Origin: Clostridiaceae bacterium
Lineage (GTDB): Bacteria > Bacillota > Clostridia > Tissierellales > Sporanaerobacteraceae
Direction: 5' to 3'
Assembly (NCBI GenBank): GCA_019391515.1
Contig: JAHXQP010000029.1
Coordinates: 1 to 64,000 of the forward strand
DNA: 64,000 nt
Part shown: piece after piece, positions 9,758 to 20,326 of the stretch
Position numbering within the stretch: position 1 is the first letter of the stretch
Layout of the letters: each line of letters starts with the position of its first letter
Notes under the pieces: generated by a model
What the model was told of the DNA's origin: nothing
What the model saw: the letters and a program-made list of their open reading frames with translations, nothing else
Databases searched by the model: none
Position numbers and translations under genes: made by a program

Positions 9758-10708
9758 CTAATATATTTTTCTTATCTTACTTACCTCGTCTAATATATCA
9801 TCTCTAAGTTTAATAGGTTCAATTACTTCTACCAAACTCCCCATACTCATAACCCAGGATTTTATTTCTTTATATCCTTTTAATTTTGCTTCAAAGTATA
9901 TAGCTTTGTTATTTATTTCTTCTATCCTTTGATTCATAGCATATTGTTTTTCTCTTACTATCTGACTCATGGGATAGTATATTTTTAATTTTAAGTTAAT
10001 AGGTTCATCGTTAAAAATTCCAAATGATTTATTTATAATTTCTTTTAAATTATATTCACTATTGATTTTAAATTTATCCTTCAGTATTTCATATTTGTTA
10101 ATTCTTAAAAATTTAAAAAATCTAATTTCTTTTCTTAGCTCACAATATCCGTAAAGATATAAAGAGCCTTCATAATCAAATACTCCATAGGGATGAACTA
10201 TTCTAGTCTTGGATTTAGGCCCATCTCCAGTATAATCTATAGGACTATAATCAATCCCTAGTTTATTTTTTCCTCCAATAGCTTTATTAACATTAGTCCA
10301 TATTCGTTTTTCTTTTTCTTTCATTTCTATAGGTTTTAATATGTTTTTATTGTAATAAGAAATATCTTCAAAATCTTTCTTAGCATTGAGAACCTTACTA
10401 GATAATGTTTCAAATTCAGTTGCATATGTATAATTACCACTCTGTATCACTTCGCTTGCCATTTTTAAAGCTTCCAATTCCTCTTCCGTAATACTGATTC
10501 CTTTTAAATTGAAAGTATTTTCTAAATAATATCCTCCATTTCTACCTCTTTTTGATCCTATGTATATCCCCGCTTTTTCTAAATCATTTTTATACTCATT
10601 TACCATACGGGGAGTTACTTCTAATATCTCTGCTATTTCATCAACTTTCATAATATTTCTCACTTGTAAAAGCATATACATTTGTAATGCATTAGAAACT
10701 CTAGACAT
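9758..10708 (-). CDS. WYL-domain transcriptional regulator (HTH_11-WYL)
   Basis: 316 aa; N-terminal HTH (MKVDEIAEILEVTPRMVNEYKNDLEKAGIYIGSKRGRNGGYYL) and WYL-like core (RIVHPYGVFDYEGSLYLYGYCELRKEIRFFKFLRI). Confidence 0.88.
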   Translation of the reverse strand: MSRVSNALQMYMLLQVRNIMKVDEIAEILEVTPRMVNEYKNDLEKAGIYIGSKRGRNGGYYLENTFNLKGISITEEELEALKMASEVIQSGNYTYATEFETLSSKVLNAKKDFEDISYYNKNILKPIEMKEKEKRIWTNVNKAIGGKNKLGIDYSPIDYTGDGPKSKTRIVHPYGVFDYEGSLYLYGYCELRKEIRFFKFLRINKYEILKDKFKINSEYNLKEIINKSFGIFNDEPINLKLKIYYPMSQIVREKQYAMNQRIEEINNKAIYFEAKLKGYKEIKSWVMSMGSLVEVIEPIKLRDDILDEVSKIRKIY

Positions 10709-10730
10709 TTAAATCTCCTTCCCTGTTTAT

Positions 10731-10752
10731 AATATTGAATTAATTCAATATT
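10731..10752. promoter_or_regulatory. 22-bp perfect palindrome upstream of the WYL regulator (operator candidate)
   Basis: AATATTGAATTAATTCAATATT, 23 bp upstream of the start codon. Confidence 0.7.
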
Positions 10753-10846
10753 AAATAGGGAAAATCCTTTATTTTCTAATATTTCTTTCAATTTATATCA
10801 TAATCCTACAAAAAATCAAAGCCTTTCATGCCAAAAGGCTGAAAGG

Positions 10847-12133
10847 CTAAGAATTCATTATATCTACTATTACTTCATCTGTATTTAACATTCCTTTGCT
10901 ACTTAAAATACCTATATTTTCTATAGTTTCTTCTGCTGTAGTGCCTAAAATACCATTGTCAGGATTCACTATTATATTATCTAATGCAAGATATGAAGAC
11001 AATACTGCTTCTCCTGCCGATGTGGAAAGTTTTAATGTACAGGTTTCCTTAGCTCCGTCACATACCATGCCAGTAAGATTTGCCAACATATTTTGTACAG
11101 AGCCAGATATTTGTTCATCGTTTCCACCTAACATCCAAGTAATAGCTGCACTGGCTCCTACTCCTGCCGATATGGCACAGCCACAAAGAGCTGATAATTT
11201 TCCAACATAGGATTTTACAAACTTATTTATTATATGACCATAAAATATTGCTCTAATAAGTTTTTCTCTTTCAATATCTCCATATTCATAAACTGCTACA
11301 ATAGGTAGAATAACCCCAAGGCCTTGATTGCCACTACCTCCACTAGTCATTATTGGACAATCTCCACCGCCCATTCTAAAATCTGCTCCTGCTGCAGTCA
11401 ATATTCTAGCTTTCATGAATGGATTGTTCCCTACTTTCCCTTCTTGCTGAAATTTTGACAGTCCGCACCCTAAACCTAGTCCACCCTTATATTCAACCCC
11501 CTTTTCAGCTGCAACTTTGTTCATTTTTATACCATCTTCAATAAAATCTAATTTTTCTATAGGTATACTTTCGCATATTTCTCTAAACTCTTTTAATGTA
11601 AATTGTTTTAAAAAATTTGGTGAATTCTTTTCTTCATCCAATACATCTTCATAAACTATTTTTCCATTTAATTTAACTTTTTCAATATGATCATGGCTAT
11701 CCTTTAATATTACTTCTACATTATTCTTTTCGCTTTCCATAGCTACTTTCACATAAACATGGGGTGTATTATTTTCCATTGATAAGATAATTTTTTCTTC
11801 CTTAACCATATTCTTAGCAATTTTTATATATTCTTCATTTACATTTTTTAGTACACAAAGTCCTTCTTCTGCAACTCCACAAACTACACCTAAAGCAGCT
11901 GCTAATTCTAAACCACTTTCACTTGTCTTTGGAATTATAACGAACTTGCCATTTTTAAATATATTTAAACTTACATTGACCCTAATCTTATTTACTTCTC
12001 CATTTAAATATTTTTTAGCAACAGCAGATGTATAAGCTACTGCTACTGGTTCTGTACAACCTATAGCTGGTATAGTTTCTTTTTTCACCATTTTTAATAA
12101 AGTATCTTCAAAATCTTTTTTATCTATCATCAT
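10847..12133 (-). CDS. UPF0597 / L-cysteine desulfidase (L-serine dehydratase alpha-like) family protein
   Basis: 428 aa; ETIPAIGCTEPVAVAYTSAVAKKYL, GGGDCPIMTSGGSGNQGLGVILP, GCAISAGVGASAAITWMLGG. Confidence 0.88.
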   Translation of the reverse strand: MMIDKKDFEDTLLKMVKKETIPAIGCTEPVAVAYTSAVAKKYLNGEVNKIRVNVSLNIFKNGKFVIIPKTSESGLELAAALGVVCGVAEEGLCVLKNVNEEYIKIAKNMVKEEKIILSMENNTPHVYVKVAMESEKNNVEVILKDSHDHIEKVKLNGKIVYEDVLDEEKNSPNFLKQFTLKEFREICESIPIEKLDFIEDGIKMNKVAAEKGVEYKGGLGLGCGLSKFQQEGKVGNNPFMKARILTAAGADFRMGGGDCPIMTSGGSGNQGLGVILPIVAVYEYGDIEREKLIRAIFYGHIINKFVKSYVGKLSALCGCAISAGVGASAAITWMLGGNDEQISGSVQNMLANLTGMVCDGAKETCTLKLSTSAGEAVLSSYLALDNIIVNPDNGILGTTAEETIENIGILSSKGMLNTDEVIVDIMNS

Positions 12134-12172
12134 ATCAACTACCTTTCAAATATAGTTAATAACTATATTTAA

Positions 12173-12189
12173 TGCAACAACTATGCCAA
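12173..12189 (-). promoter_or_regulatory. Sigma-54 (-24/-12) promoter upstream of the UPF0597 gene
   Basis: minus strand TTGGCATAGTTGTTGCA: TGGCA-N6-TTGCA, consensus-like, upstream of 10847-12133. Confidence 0.8.
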
Positions 12190-12271
12190 AATACTATAAC
12201 ATCTATTAATGTCTGTAGACGAGTTAAATACTATATTCTATTTTCGAAGAATTATATAAAAATAAAAGTTA

Positions 12272-12397
12272 TTTGCAACTCTGCAAATAACTTTTATATA
12301 AAAACAATATATTATAATAAATACACTTATCATTCTTGTTTACAATAATTTTAAATATAGTTTGCATATTCGCAAATCACTTTCGCATTATTGCAAA
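12272..12397. promoter_or_regulatory. Three enhancer-like UAS, TTYGCA-N4-YGCAAA
   Basis: TTTGCAactcTGCAAA (12272-12287), TTTGCAtattCGCAAA (12361-12376), TTCGCAttatTGCAAA (12382-12397); the last two are 21 bp centre to centre. Confidence 0.7.
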
Positions 12398-14196
12398 TCA
12401 TATTTAGTTAATTTTCTATAAAAGGTAGCTAAATTTATATCTAAAATATCAGAAATTTGCTTTTTTGCTTTAGTACTAGTCCCATATTCCTCTAACATAG
12501 AAGTAATTATATGTTTTTCATAGCTTTCCATCTGATCTCTAAGTGTTAATTTATTAGAGCCTATGTTTTCTAGGCTTTTATTTGAAGAACTTTTTATACT
12601 ATTTGGAAGATCCTCCATTGTTAGAATGTCTTTATTTGATATATTGACTAGGTACTCTATTATATTTTCAAGCTCCCTTATATTTCCTGGCCAATTATAT
12701 TTTATAAAGGCTTCTTTTACTTCGGAAGAAAATCCTTTAATGTCTTTTTCTAATTTAACACAGTACTTTTTAAGCATGGCCTCGCTTAATATTAATATGT
12801 CCTTTTTCCTTTCTCTAAGTGGTGGAATATGAATTGGTATGATATTTAATCTATAGTATAAATCTTCTCTGAACTTCCCTTCCTTAACCATTTCTTCTAA
12901 GTTTCTATTTGTAGCCGCCACCAATCTAAAATTAATAGAAATCAATTCTTTTCCACCTATCCTCATAAAAGATTGTTCTTGCAATACTCTTAAAAGTTTA
13001 GGTTGAAGATGTATTGGCAAATCCCCTATCTCATCTAAAAATAAGGTTCCTCCATTAGCTAGCTCAAACTTCCCCATTTGTCCTTCTCGTTTTGCTCCAG
13101 TAAATGCTCCCCCTTCATACCCAAATAGCTCAGATTCCAATAAATTATCTGGTATAGATGCACAATTTATTGGAATTATAGGTGCATGTTTTCTTGGACT
13201 AGCATAATGAATGGCTCTAGCAAATAGTTCCTTTCCAGTACCACTTTCACCTCTTAAAAGTACTGTTGAATCACTTTGGGCTACTCTACCCGCAATTTCT
13301 TTTACTTTAACAATCTCTTCACTATTTCCTATGATGTTCTCAAATCCTATATTGTTCTGAACTCCTACTATTTTATAGGCATTGCGTACCATATCTGTAG
13401 TTTTATGAACTTCTATTATATTACTTACCTTTTTATTTTCTACAACTACGGGAATATTTTTTATTATAAAACTTAATTTTTTATTAGATATTTTTATTTT
13501 CTTTTCTTGAAAACTGTGATTATCTAAATCTACTTCTAATTCTGGTAAAATATAATCTATCTGTTTATCTATAATATTTTCTTTCTTCGTTTTAAAAAGG
13601 TCTTCTACCTTTGAATTTGCAAATTTAATTTTCCCATTATTGTCTACACCTATTATTCCATTTTCCAATCCATCAATTATCTTTCCTGTTTCTTCTCCTT
13701 GAATGATAAGCTCTTTTATAGTTTCATAATAATTTAAGTTTCCTATCAATAAATCACTTAACTTTTTTAGAAAAATCAATAATGAATTATATTTTTCCAT
13801 TAAATTATTTTTCTGTTCTTCATTGAAGGCATTTAATCCTATAACTCCTATACATTCCTCATTTTTTATAATGGGATAACCAAGAGTTGCCAATTCAATA
13901 CATGTCTCTTTTCTTGTACAAGTTTTACAAACCTTATTGTCTTTAGGAGCTTGTATGAATTCTGGACTCTTCTTTTTAAATATAAGCTCATAAGAACAAT
14001 TTACAGGTATTTTTTCCCCTATAAAAGTTCCATATTTTCCAGTTGCAGCCACCCTACATAGGTTTTCATCTATTATTGTTACATCTACATTTAATACAGC
14101 TGAAATAGCTTCTGCTACTTCTTGAACAGAACTTTGAATTTTATAAAGAGACAAAGTTTTTCCTCCTTTTAATATTGATAAATGAGCAAATATCAC
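12388..14196 (-). CDS. Sigma-54-dependent transcriptional activator (PAS-AAA+-Fis)
   Basis: 602 aa; [49 protein letters not shown]; likely real start TTG near 14154 after GGAGG. Confidence 0.93.
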   Translation of the reverse strand: MIFAHLSILKGGKTLSLYKIQSSVQEVAEAISAVLNVDVTIIDENLCRVAATGKYGTFIGEKIPVNCSYELIFKKKSPEFIQAPKDNKVCKTCTRKETCIELATLGYPIIKNEECIGVIGLNAFNEEQKNNLMEKYNSLLIFLKKLSDLLIGNLNYYETIKELIIQGEETGKIIDGLENGIIGVDNNGKIKFANSKVEDLFKTKKENIIDKQIDYILPELEVDLDNHSFQEKKIKISNKKLSFIIKNIPVVVENKKVSNIIEVHKTTDMVRNAYKIVGVQNNIGFENIIGNSEEIVKVKEIAGRVAQSDSTVLLRGESGTGKELFARAIHYASPRKHAPIIPINCASIPDNLLESELFGYEGGAFTGAKREGQMGKFELANGGTLFLDEIGDLPIHLQPKLLRVLQEQSFMRIGGKELISINFRLVAATNRNLEEMVKEGKFREDLYYRLNIIPIHIPPLRERKKDILILSEAMLKKYCVKLEKDIKGFSSEVKEAFIKYNWPGNIRELENIIEYLVNISNKDILTMEDLPNSIKSSSNKSLENIGSNKLTLRDQMESYEKHIITSMLEEYGTSTKAKKQISDILDINLATFYRKLTKYDLQ

Positions 14197-14293
14197 CTCT
14201 TATTTAATCCATATAAATCGCTACTAAAAATACTTTATTATATTTTTTAGGAAATAAACAATATATCTATAACTGTATTATATCATCCCAATA

Positions 14294-14888
14294 TTATATA
14301 AGCTTATAAAATGTAACTAAATTATGTCCTAAATAATCATGAATTTCTTGAGCCACTCTATTTCTTTCTTTTGTTATAGTCAGTTTTTCTATCTCTTTAG
14401 ATTGTTGTTCTAGTTTTTCATTTAGTTTTTCTACTTTTGTTTTCTCAATGTACAATGCTTTATAAGCATATAAAGCAAATGAATAGAATGCTATAAAAAA
14501 TAATGCCATTATCAAATCCACTTTCTCTCCAAAAACTGATACTATATAGTTCCTTGAAGGATGAAATTTGTCTTAATATAGTTACACTAATAATAATGAA
14601 ATCGGATATAAAAAGTATCTTTCCTATATTACCACCTGTATATAAGATTATTTCATAAAAAATCATGAACATATAAATATCTATATATCCATAAGCAAAA
14701 TACGCCATTATATCACTGATAATATCTGAAACAAATAAAGATATATAGTATCCATACTTATATTTCCTATAACACCCATATATTCTTAAATGATCATTTA
14801 TCGTAATTGCTAAAAAAATACTCGTAAATAGTATAGAACTAGGGGTATCACCTCTAGTTCTATGGATAATATCTATAAAAATATACAT
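14294..14888 (-). pseudogene. Truncated/frameshifted sensor histidine kinase (HisKA_3 type)
   Basis: membrane segment in one frame (14460-14888), coiled coil plus ERNRVAQEIHDYLGHNLVTFYKLI* in another (14294-14521); HATPase domain missing. Confidence 0.7.
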
Positions 14889-14939
14889 TAATTTACTAAT
14901 ATAATTTTAAATGTTTATTCATTCTAATCCCTACTTTTT

Positions 14940-15731
14940 TTAATATTGACCCAATAGTCCTTTCTTTTTAGCTATCTTAACACATTGGTTGAAGACTAGT
15001 AGTCCAATTGCAAAATAAAATATAGAATTTCCAATCATTATTCCATAATCAAGTACAGAAAGATCAACAAAAGAATTTCCTCCTAGTACAATAAAAAAAA
15101 TTTTTCCTGCAACATAATTAAATGGAATTAAACCTGATATAAATTTGCTTTTAGGAAATACAGTAACCAATCCTATTAAAAAAAACTGTGCTAAATTTAA
15201 TAAGGATTGAATCTTTTTAAATATTAGTGCCAATCCTCCACATATTAGACCTATACCTAATATACTAAATATGCCTATAAATATAGGAATTACAATAGAA
15301 AGTATTTTCAGTTCTATCCACTTATTAGTTGTGTACATAATAATAAAGAGAAGAACTATAGATAATAATACATTTACTAATAAATTTGCCATACTTCTTA
15401 CAACCAAGATTTGAGAAAGATTGATATTTGACATATTTAATTGTTCTAAAGTTCCTTTATTAGCATCATCTATTACATTATAGGCTATATCCACAAAAGA
15501 CATTATCATGACTGTCCATAAGAAATATCCAATTATAAATCCTTCTAAACTATCTCCCATGTCTGCGGAAGATACTCCTAAAGAAGTTCCAAAACCTTGA
15601 ATACCTAGAAACATAGCCATGAATAAAACATAAAAGAGTATAAGATCAGAAATTGTATTAAATTTATACCGTTTTAATTCCTTAAAAATTTTTTCTACAG
15701 ATACTTTAAAAAGATAGTAGAACTTTTTCAT
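14940..15731 (-). CDS. ABC transporter permease
   Basis: 263 aa multi-TM protein, directly follows an ABC ATPase. Confidence 0.8.
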   Translation of the reverse strand: MKKFYYLFKVSVEKIFKELKRYKFNTISDLILFYVLFMAMFLGIQGFGTSLGVSSADMGDSLEGFIIGYFLWTVMIMSFVDIAYNVIDDANKGTLEQLNMSNINLSQILVVRSMANLLVNVLLSIVLLFIIMYTTNKWIELKILSIVIPIFIGIFSILGIGLICGGLALIFKKIQSLLNLAQFFLIGLVTVFPKSKFISGLIPFNYVAGKIFFIVLGGNSFVDLSVLDYGIMIGNSIFYFAIGLLVFNQCVKIAKKKGLLGQY

Positions 15732-16655
15732 TTAGTTTACCTCCTCATTAGTTATATTCAGATAGATTCTTTCAAAATTATTATCTTTTTGTTTTATTTC
15801 TTTAATTAAAATATTTTTCTCTTTCAATTTATCTATAATGTCATATATTTCTTTAATATCAAAAATATCTACCTCTATTTTTGTTTTATTATTAATAAAA
15901 TAAAGATCATAATCAATACTTAATAAACACTCTTTATCTGATTTAGATAAACTTTCTGCTAAAATAATTTCATAAGTCATACTTTCAAACATATCCATAA
16001 GTTTTTCTACGCTATCTTGTGCAATTACTTTTCCTTTATTTAATATAACTACATCATCACAGATATCCTGAACTAAATTCATATCATGAGTACTTAATAA
16101 TATTGTCTTATTCATGCTAGAGGCAATATCTGCTAACATATCTTTTATATTCATAAAACTTTGCACATCTAAACCAAGAGTAGGCTCATCTAATAATATA
16201 ATTTCTGTATCACATATTAAAGTCATAGCTATAGCCACTTTCTGCTGCATTCCTCTAGATAAATTATTAACCATTACATCTTTCTTGTCTGTTAAGTTAA
16301 ACTTGTCTAATAATATATCTATATTATTTTCTATCTTTCTTCCTCCTAGTCCTCTTATGCCAGCAAAATAGCGTAAATTTTCTTTTGGTGTTAATCTCCA
16401 ATAAAGATTTCGAGTGCCTTCAAATACTGCCGATATATGTTCTGCAGATTTCTTATTATCCTTGCCAAATATTTTAATATTACCTTTATCAGGAATTATT
16501 AAATTACAAATGCTTTTAATAGTAGTAGTCTTACCAGAACCATTAGGACCAAGTATTCCACATATTTTTCCCTTTTCAATTTCAAAAGAAATATTATCTA
16601 CCGCTTTAACTTTCCCATAGTATTTTGTTAAATTTTCAACTTCTATAGCTTTCAT
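15732..16655 (-). CDS. ABC transporter ATP-binding protein
   Basis: Walker A GPNGSGKTTTI, LSRGMQQKVAIAM signature, LLDEPTLGLD. Confidence 0.95.
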   Translation of the reverse strand: MKAIEVENLTKYYGKVKAVDNISFEIEKGKICGILGPNGSGKTTTIKSICNLIIPDKGNIKIFGKDNKKSAEHISAVFEGTRNLYWRLTPKENLRYFAGIRGLGGRKIENNIDILLDKFNLTDKKDVMVNNLSRGMQQKVAIAMTLICDTEIILLDEPTLGLDVQSFMNIKDMLADIASSMNKTILLSTHDMNLVQDICDDVVILNKGKVIAQDSVEKLMDMFESMTYEIILAESLSKSDKECLLSIDYDLYFINNKTKIEVDIFDIKEIYDIIDKLKEKNILIKEIKQKDNNFERIYLNITNEEVN

Positions 16656-16739
16656 CTCTAACCTCCTCTTTCCTCTTAGTTCTAATATATTATAATATTT
16701 ATAAAATATCTTCTATAAAAAGTCATCATTTAAGTAATG

Positions 16740-16862
16740 TTATATATATGACATATGTGGATATTTCTCTTTAACTCCATCATATAATTCTAGCATAATA
16801 TTTAAACCTTCTCGTATAAGAGCTTGATCATCTACTATCATTACTCTTATCATTTGTTTCAT
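16740..16862 (-). pseudogene. Truncated response regulator (NarL-type receiver N-terminus)
   Basis: minus strand ORF MKQMIRVMIVDDQALIREGLNIMLELYDGVKEKYPHMSYI* lacks the phospho-acceptor region and HTH. Confidence 0.65.
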
Positions 16863-16931
16863 CCACTTTATAATTATTTAAACCCCTCTTTTATATTAAT
16901 TGTTTTTTATCATAATAAATTTTCCTAAAAT

Positions 16932-18086
16932 TTATATTTCACAATGCTTTTTCCTTAAAAAATAATTTATTGCTACAGATACAAATATTAATAAAATACC
17001 TCCGATTATAAAAATTGTTTCTCCTCCTATATGTTCATAATAATAGGTTCCTGCCAATGGACCTATTGTCCCCCCTACTCCACCTGCTAAACTGTAAAGC
17101 CCATAACTTTCTCCCCTTTTTCCATCTCCAATATAGTCTATAACCAACCCACTTGCCGCTGGATCTATTAACATAAATATTAAAGATATTAGAGTATATA
17201 TAATTAAAAACTCAAAATAATCTTTTATAAATGGGATAAAGAATTGAATTATTCCTAGAAAAAAAAGCCCTAAAATCACTATTTTTCTTCTATCATATTT
17301 ATCAGCTAATATGCCAAATCTCCTTGGTAAAAACAATTGAAAGGCTTCTCCTGGCAAAAATACTAATCCTATTAGATACAAATTGTCTGTTATATATTCT
17401 TTTAAATATATAATATATAATGGAAAAACTAGACTAAATATATAGAATATAAATCCTGCTATAAGTATAAATTTAGTGGCTTTCTCTTCTTTTATATAGC
17501 TTTTAGTCCTAATATCCCTTTTATAACACAAAGTTTCCTCTATTTTAAAAATACATATGTATAGGGCTATTAGGCTAAATATAAAATAAAGTGTGAATAC
17601 AACCTTAAATGGTTCATTAAAGTATTTACTAAAAAATATTCCTAAACCTATAATACAACCTATAAAATCTCCTCTGCCTATTGCCTGGCTAATTGAACCA
17701 AAATTTTCACTCCTATTGCCACCATAACTTACATCTGAAACCATTGTATCTACACTTATCCATAAAAATGAAGCCCCCACACTTTGAAAAATCCTGGTTA
17801 AAAATAAATATTTAAAATCCCTACCTATTAAAAACAATAAATTAACTAAACAATATAAAACTACCCCTATAAAAAGTCCTACCTTCCTTCCTCTTCTGTC
17901 CAATAAATTACCTACTTTTGGTCTAATTATTATACTAATAAGAGAAAAAACTGAGTAAAGCATTCCTACTTCCATGATGCTTGCTCCTACATCTAAAGCA
18001 TATATAGGAAGCATAAATCCTATAAAAGACAATGAAAATGAAATATAATACAAACATCTTCTTAAATCATATAATCTATCCATCAT
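16932..18086 (-). CDS. MFS transporter
   Basis: 384 aa, 12-TM-like, RPKVGNLLDRRGRKVGLFIGVVL motif. Confidence 0.85.
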   Translation of the reverse strand: MMDRLYDLRRCLYYISFSLSFIGFMLPIYALDVGASIMEVGMLYSVFSLISIIIRPKVGNLLDRRGRKVGLFIGVVLYCLVNLLFLIGRDFKYLFLTRIFQSVGASFLWISVDTMVSDVSYGGNRSENFGSISQAIGRGDFIGCIIGLGIFFSKYFNEPFKVVFTLYFIFSLIALYICIFKIEETLCYKRDIRTKSYIKEEKATKFILIAGFIFYIFSLVFPLYIIYLKEYITDNLYLIGLVFLPGEAFQLFLPRRFGILADKYDRRKIVILGLFFLGIIQFFIPFIKDYFEFLIIYTLISLIFMLIDPAASGLVIDYIGDGKRGESYGLYSLAGGVGGTIGPLAGTYYYEHIGGETIFIIGGILLIFVSVAINYFLRKKHCEI

Positions 18087-18280
18087 TTCCTCCTAAAGAA
18101 CTAATAGTATAGATATATGTTCTTTGGGAAGGAAATATATTTGTTAAAATAACAAATAATTTTGATTACTTAATCTATTCTATAATTGTGAAATAAATCC
18201 TTTAAAATCCAACTAATTTTCTTATATAAATTTAGTTTATTCTTTTGTGGTATAATATTATAAAGATATATTGAAAGGAC

Positions 18281-19312
18281 ATGATTATGAATATTGATTT
18301 TAAATATAAAAAGAAAGAAATAGATTATGTTTCAGGGTATATATTTAAAGGTAGAAACTATAGATGTAGCTATGTAAGATACAATACACTATATAAAAAT
18401 CCTTCCCCGGGTACTGAAAAAGTTGAATTTTATAATTTTAATCCTAGAGGCAAAACTAGGGCTTCAACCTTAATACTTCATGGCCTAGGAAGTAGAAATA
18501 TTAAATTTTTACTTTGGATTGGACCTCATCTAGCTTCTGCCGGAGTAAATACTACTATACTAATACTTCCTGGAAATTATACTAGGGTTGATAATAATTC
18601 TGCAAGTGGAAAAAATTTCCTATACCCTAATATAAATACAATGTATCAATTCTGGGAACATGGAGTCATTGATACATTGACTACTATTGATTTATTAGAA
18701 CAAAAAAACTTGTGGGAAAATAATAATATAATAATGGGGTACTGCTTAGGCGGTATGATAACAACAATTGTAGGTTCTATAGATAAAAGAATCAATCATA
18801 AATTATTTATGACAACCGGTGGACATCTACCTAAAATTCTTCATGAATCACCTACAACAAATTTTGTAAGAAAAATGTTTAATAGTGGACATGAGCCTAG
18901 CTTTTACTTAAACAATAAACAATATTTATACGATACCTATAAAGAGCAGTTTCCTGAAGTAAGAAAAATGTCTTTCTCAGAAATTATTAATAATAATGAC
19001 ATTCATCCCCTATTTAAAATAGATCCTATAGCTTATGCCCATTTACTTGATATGTCGGAGGTAACTTTCATAGATGCGATATTCGATACTACCCTTCCCT
19101 TTGATTCAAGGAAAATACTTTATAGGGAAATGGAAGGTGCTAAAAGAAGGATTCTTCCAATAAGCCATGTAAATTGGCTACCCTTTGAGTATATATTGGC
19201 TAAATATATACTCCATAAATTAAATATCAATGATAGAAAAGCTAGAAAAGCACTATTACAAGGAGAAACAATGGAAAATCCTCTTGAAAAGGATAGTATA
19301 ATAGGAAAGTAG
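18281..19312 (+). CDS. Alpha/beta hydrolase (ABHD18-like)
   Basis: 343 aa; LILHGLGSRN, GYCLGGMIT nucleophile elbow. Confidence 0.75.
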   Translation: MIMNIDFKYKKKEIDYVSGYIFKGRNYRCSYVRYNTLYKNPSPGTEKVEFYNFNPRGKTRASTLILHGLGSRNIKFLLWIGPHLASAGVNTTILILPGNYTRVDNNSASGKNFLYPNINTMYQFWEHGVIDTLTTIDLLEQKNLWENNNIIMGYCLGGMITTIVGSIDKRINHKLFMTTGGHLPKILHESPTTNFVRKMFNSGHEPSFYLNNKQYLYDTYKEQFPEVRKMSFSEIINNNDIHPLFKIDPIAYAHLLDMSEVTFIDAIFDTTLPFDSRKILYREMEGAKRRILPISHVNWLPFEYILAKYILHKLNINDRKARKALLQGETMENPLEKDSIIGK

Positions 19313-19321
19313 GAGAAGTCT

Positions 19322-20305
19322 ATGGAAAAATTAAAGGAAAAGTTAAAAAAGTCATTTTTTTTCGTAAATAAAATATATGTATTTGTTGTTTTTGTTGGAC
19401 TTACATTTGTGGATTTCACTTTAGGTTTTTATTATTTTATACTTTCCATAGCTATACTTATTGGAAGAATTCTTAATTCTCATCTTCCACTACAACCCGA
19501 AAAAGATTTCTTCTTTAAAACATATACTTATAAAAAATTACGCCATAAAAGTTTAAAAATAGATATATGGTATCCATCAAAAAATTCAGAGAAATCTTTT
19601 CCTCTAGTTTTCTTCTGCCATGGAGGAGGATGGATATCTGGATTTAGAAATCAAGCAAATAATGTTTCTTGGTGTAAATATTTAGCTTCAAAGGGCTTCT
19701 GTGTATCAAGTATTGACTATAGATATGGTATAAAAAATAATATGGACGATATATTGAGTGATTATAGCGATGCATTAAACTTTATTAAAAAAAATAGTGA
19801 AATATTGAAAATAGATAAGGATAATATAGTTCTAATGGGTCTATCTGCAGGGGGACACCTTTCTTTACTATATTCAACTTACAATTCTTATATGAGCAAC
19901 AGAAATAAAATGGAGGGAATAAAAGGTGTAGTTGCCTATTATTCCCCCTCAGACTTAAATGATATATTTATTCCTGAAAACAAATCTCTCTTTGCTAAGT
20001 TTGCTACTAAAAAAACCTTATCTGCAAAACCGGAAGATGAAAAAGAAGTATATGATTATTATTCTCCTCTTAGGTGGATTTCAAAAGATATGGTTCCATG
20101 TCTTGTAGTCCATGGTAAACTTGATACTACTGTTCCTTTTAGCTCATCTATAAAACTTGTACAAGAATTAAAAAAACATAATATAAAGTATGAATTTCTT
20201 GTACATGATGAAGGAAGCCATTCTTTTGATACAAGACTTAAAAATTCTAAAACTATAAATATATTAGAAAAAACTTCATTATTTATAGAGCATTTATTTG
20301 AATAA
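19322..20305 (+). CDS. Alpha/beta hydrolase / esterase
   Basis: 327 aa; FFCHGGGWISGF, GLSAGGHLSL, HDEGSHSFD. Confidence 0.88.
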   Translation: MEKLKEKLKKSFFFVNKIYVFVVFVGLTFVDFTLGFYYFILSIAILIGRILNSHLPLQPEKDFFFKTYTYKKLRHKSLKIDIWYPSKNSEKSFPLVFFCHGGGWISGFRNQANNVSWCKYLASKGFCVSSIDYRYGIKNNMDDILSDYSDALNFIKKNSEILKIDKDNIVLMGLSAGGHLSLLYSTYNSYMSNRNKMEGIKGVVAYYSPSDLNDIFIPENKSLFAKFATKKTLSAKPEDEKEVYDYYSPLRWISKDMVPCLVVHGKLDTTVPFSSSIKLVQELKKHNIKYEFLVHDEGSHSFDTRLKNSKTINILEKTSLFIEHLFE

Positions 20306-20326
20306 ACTAATTTATTGTATTCTTTC

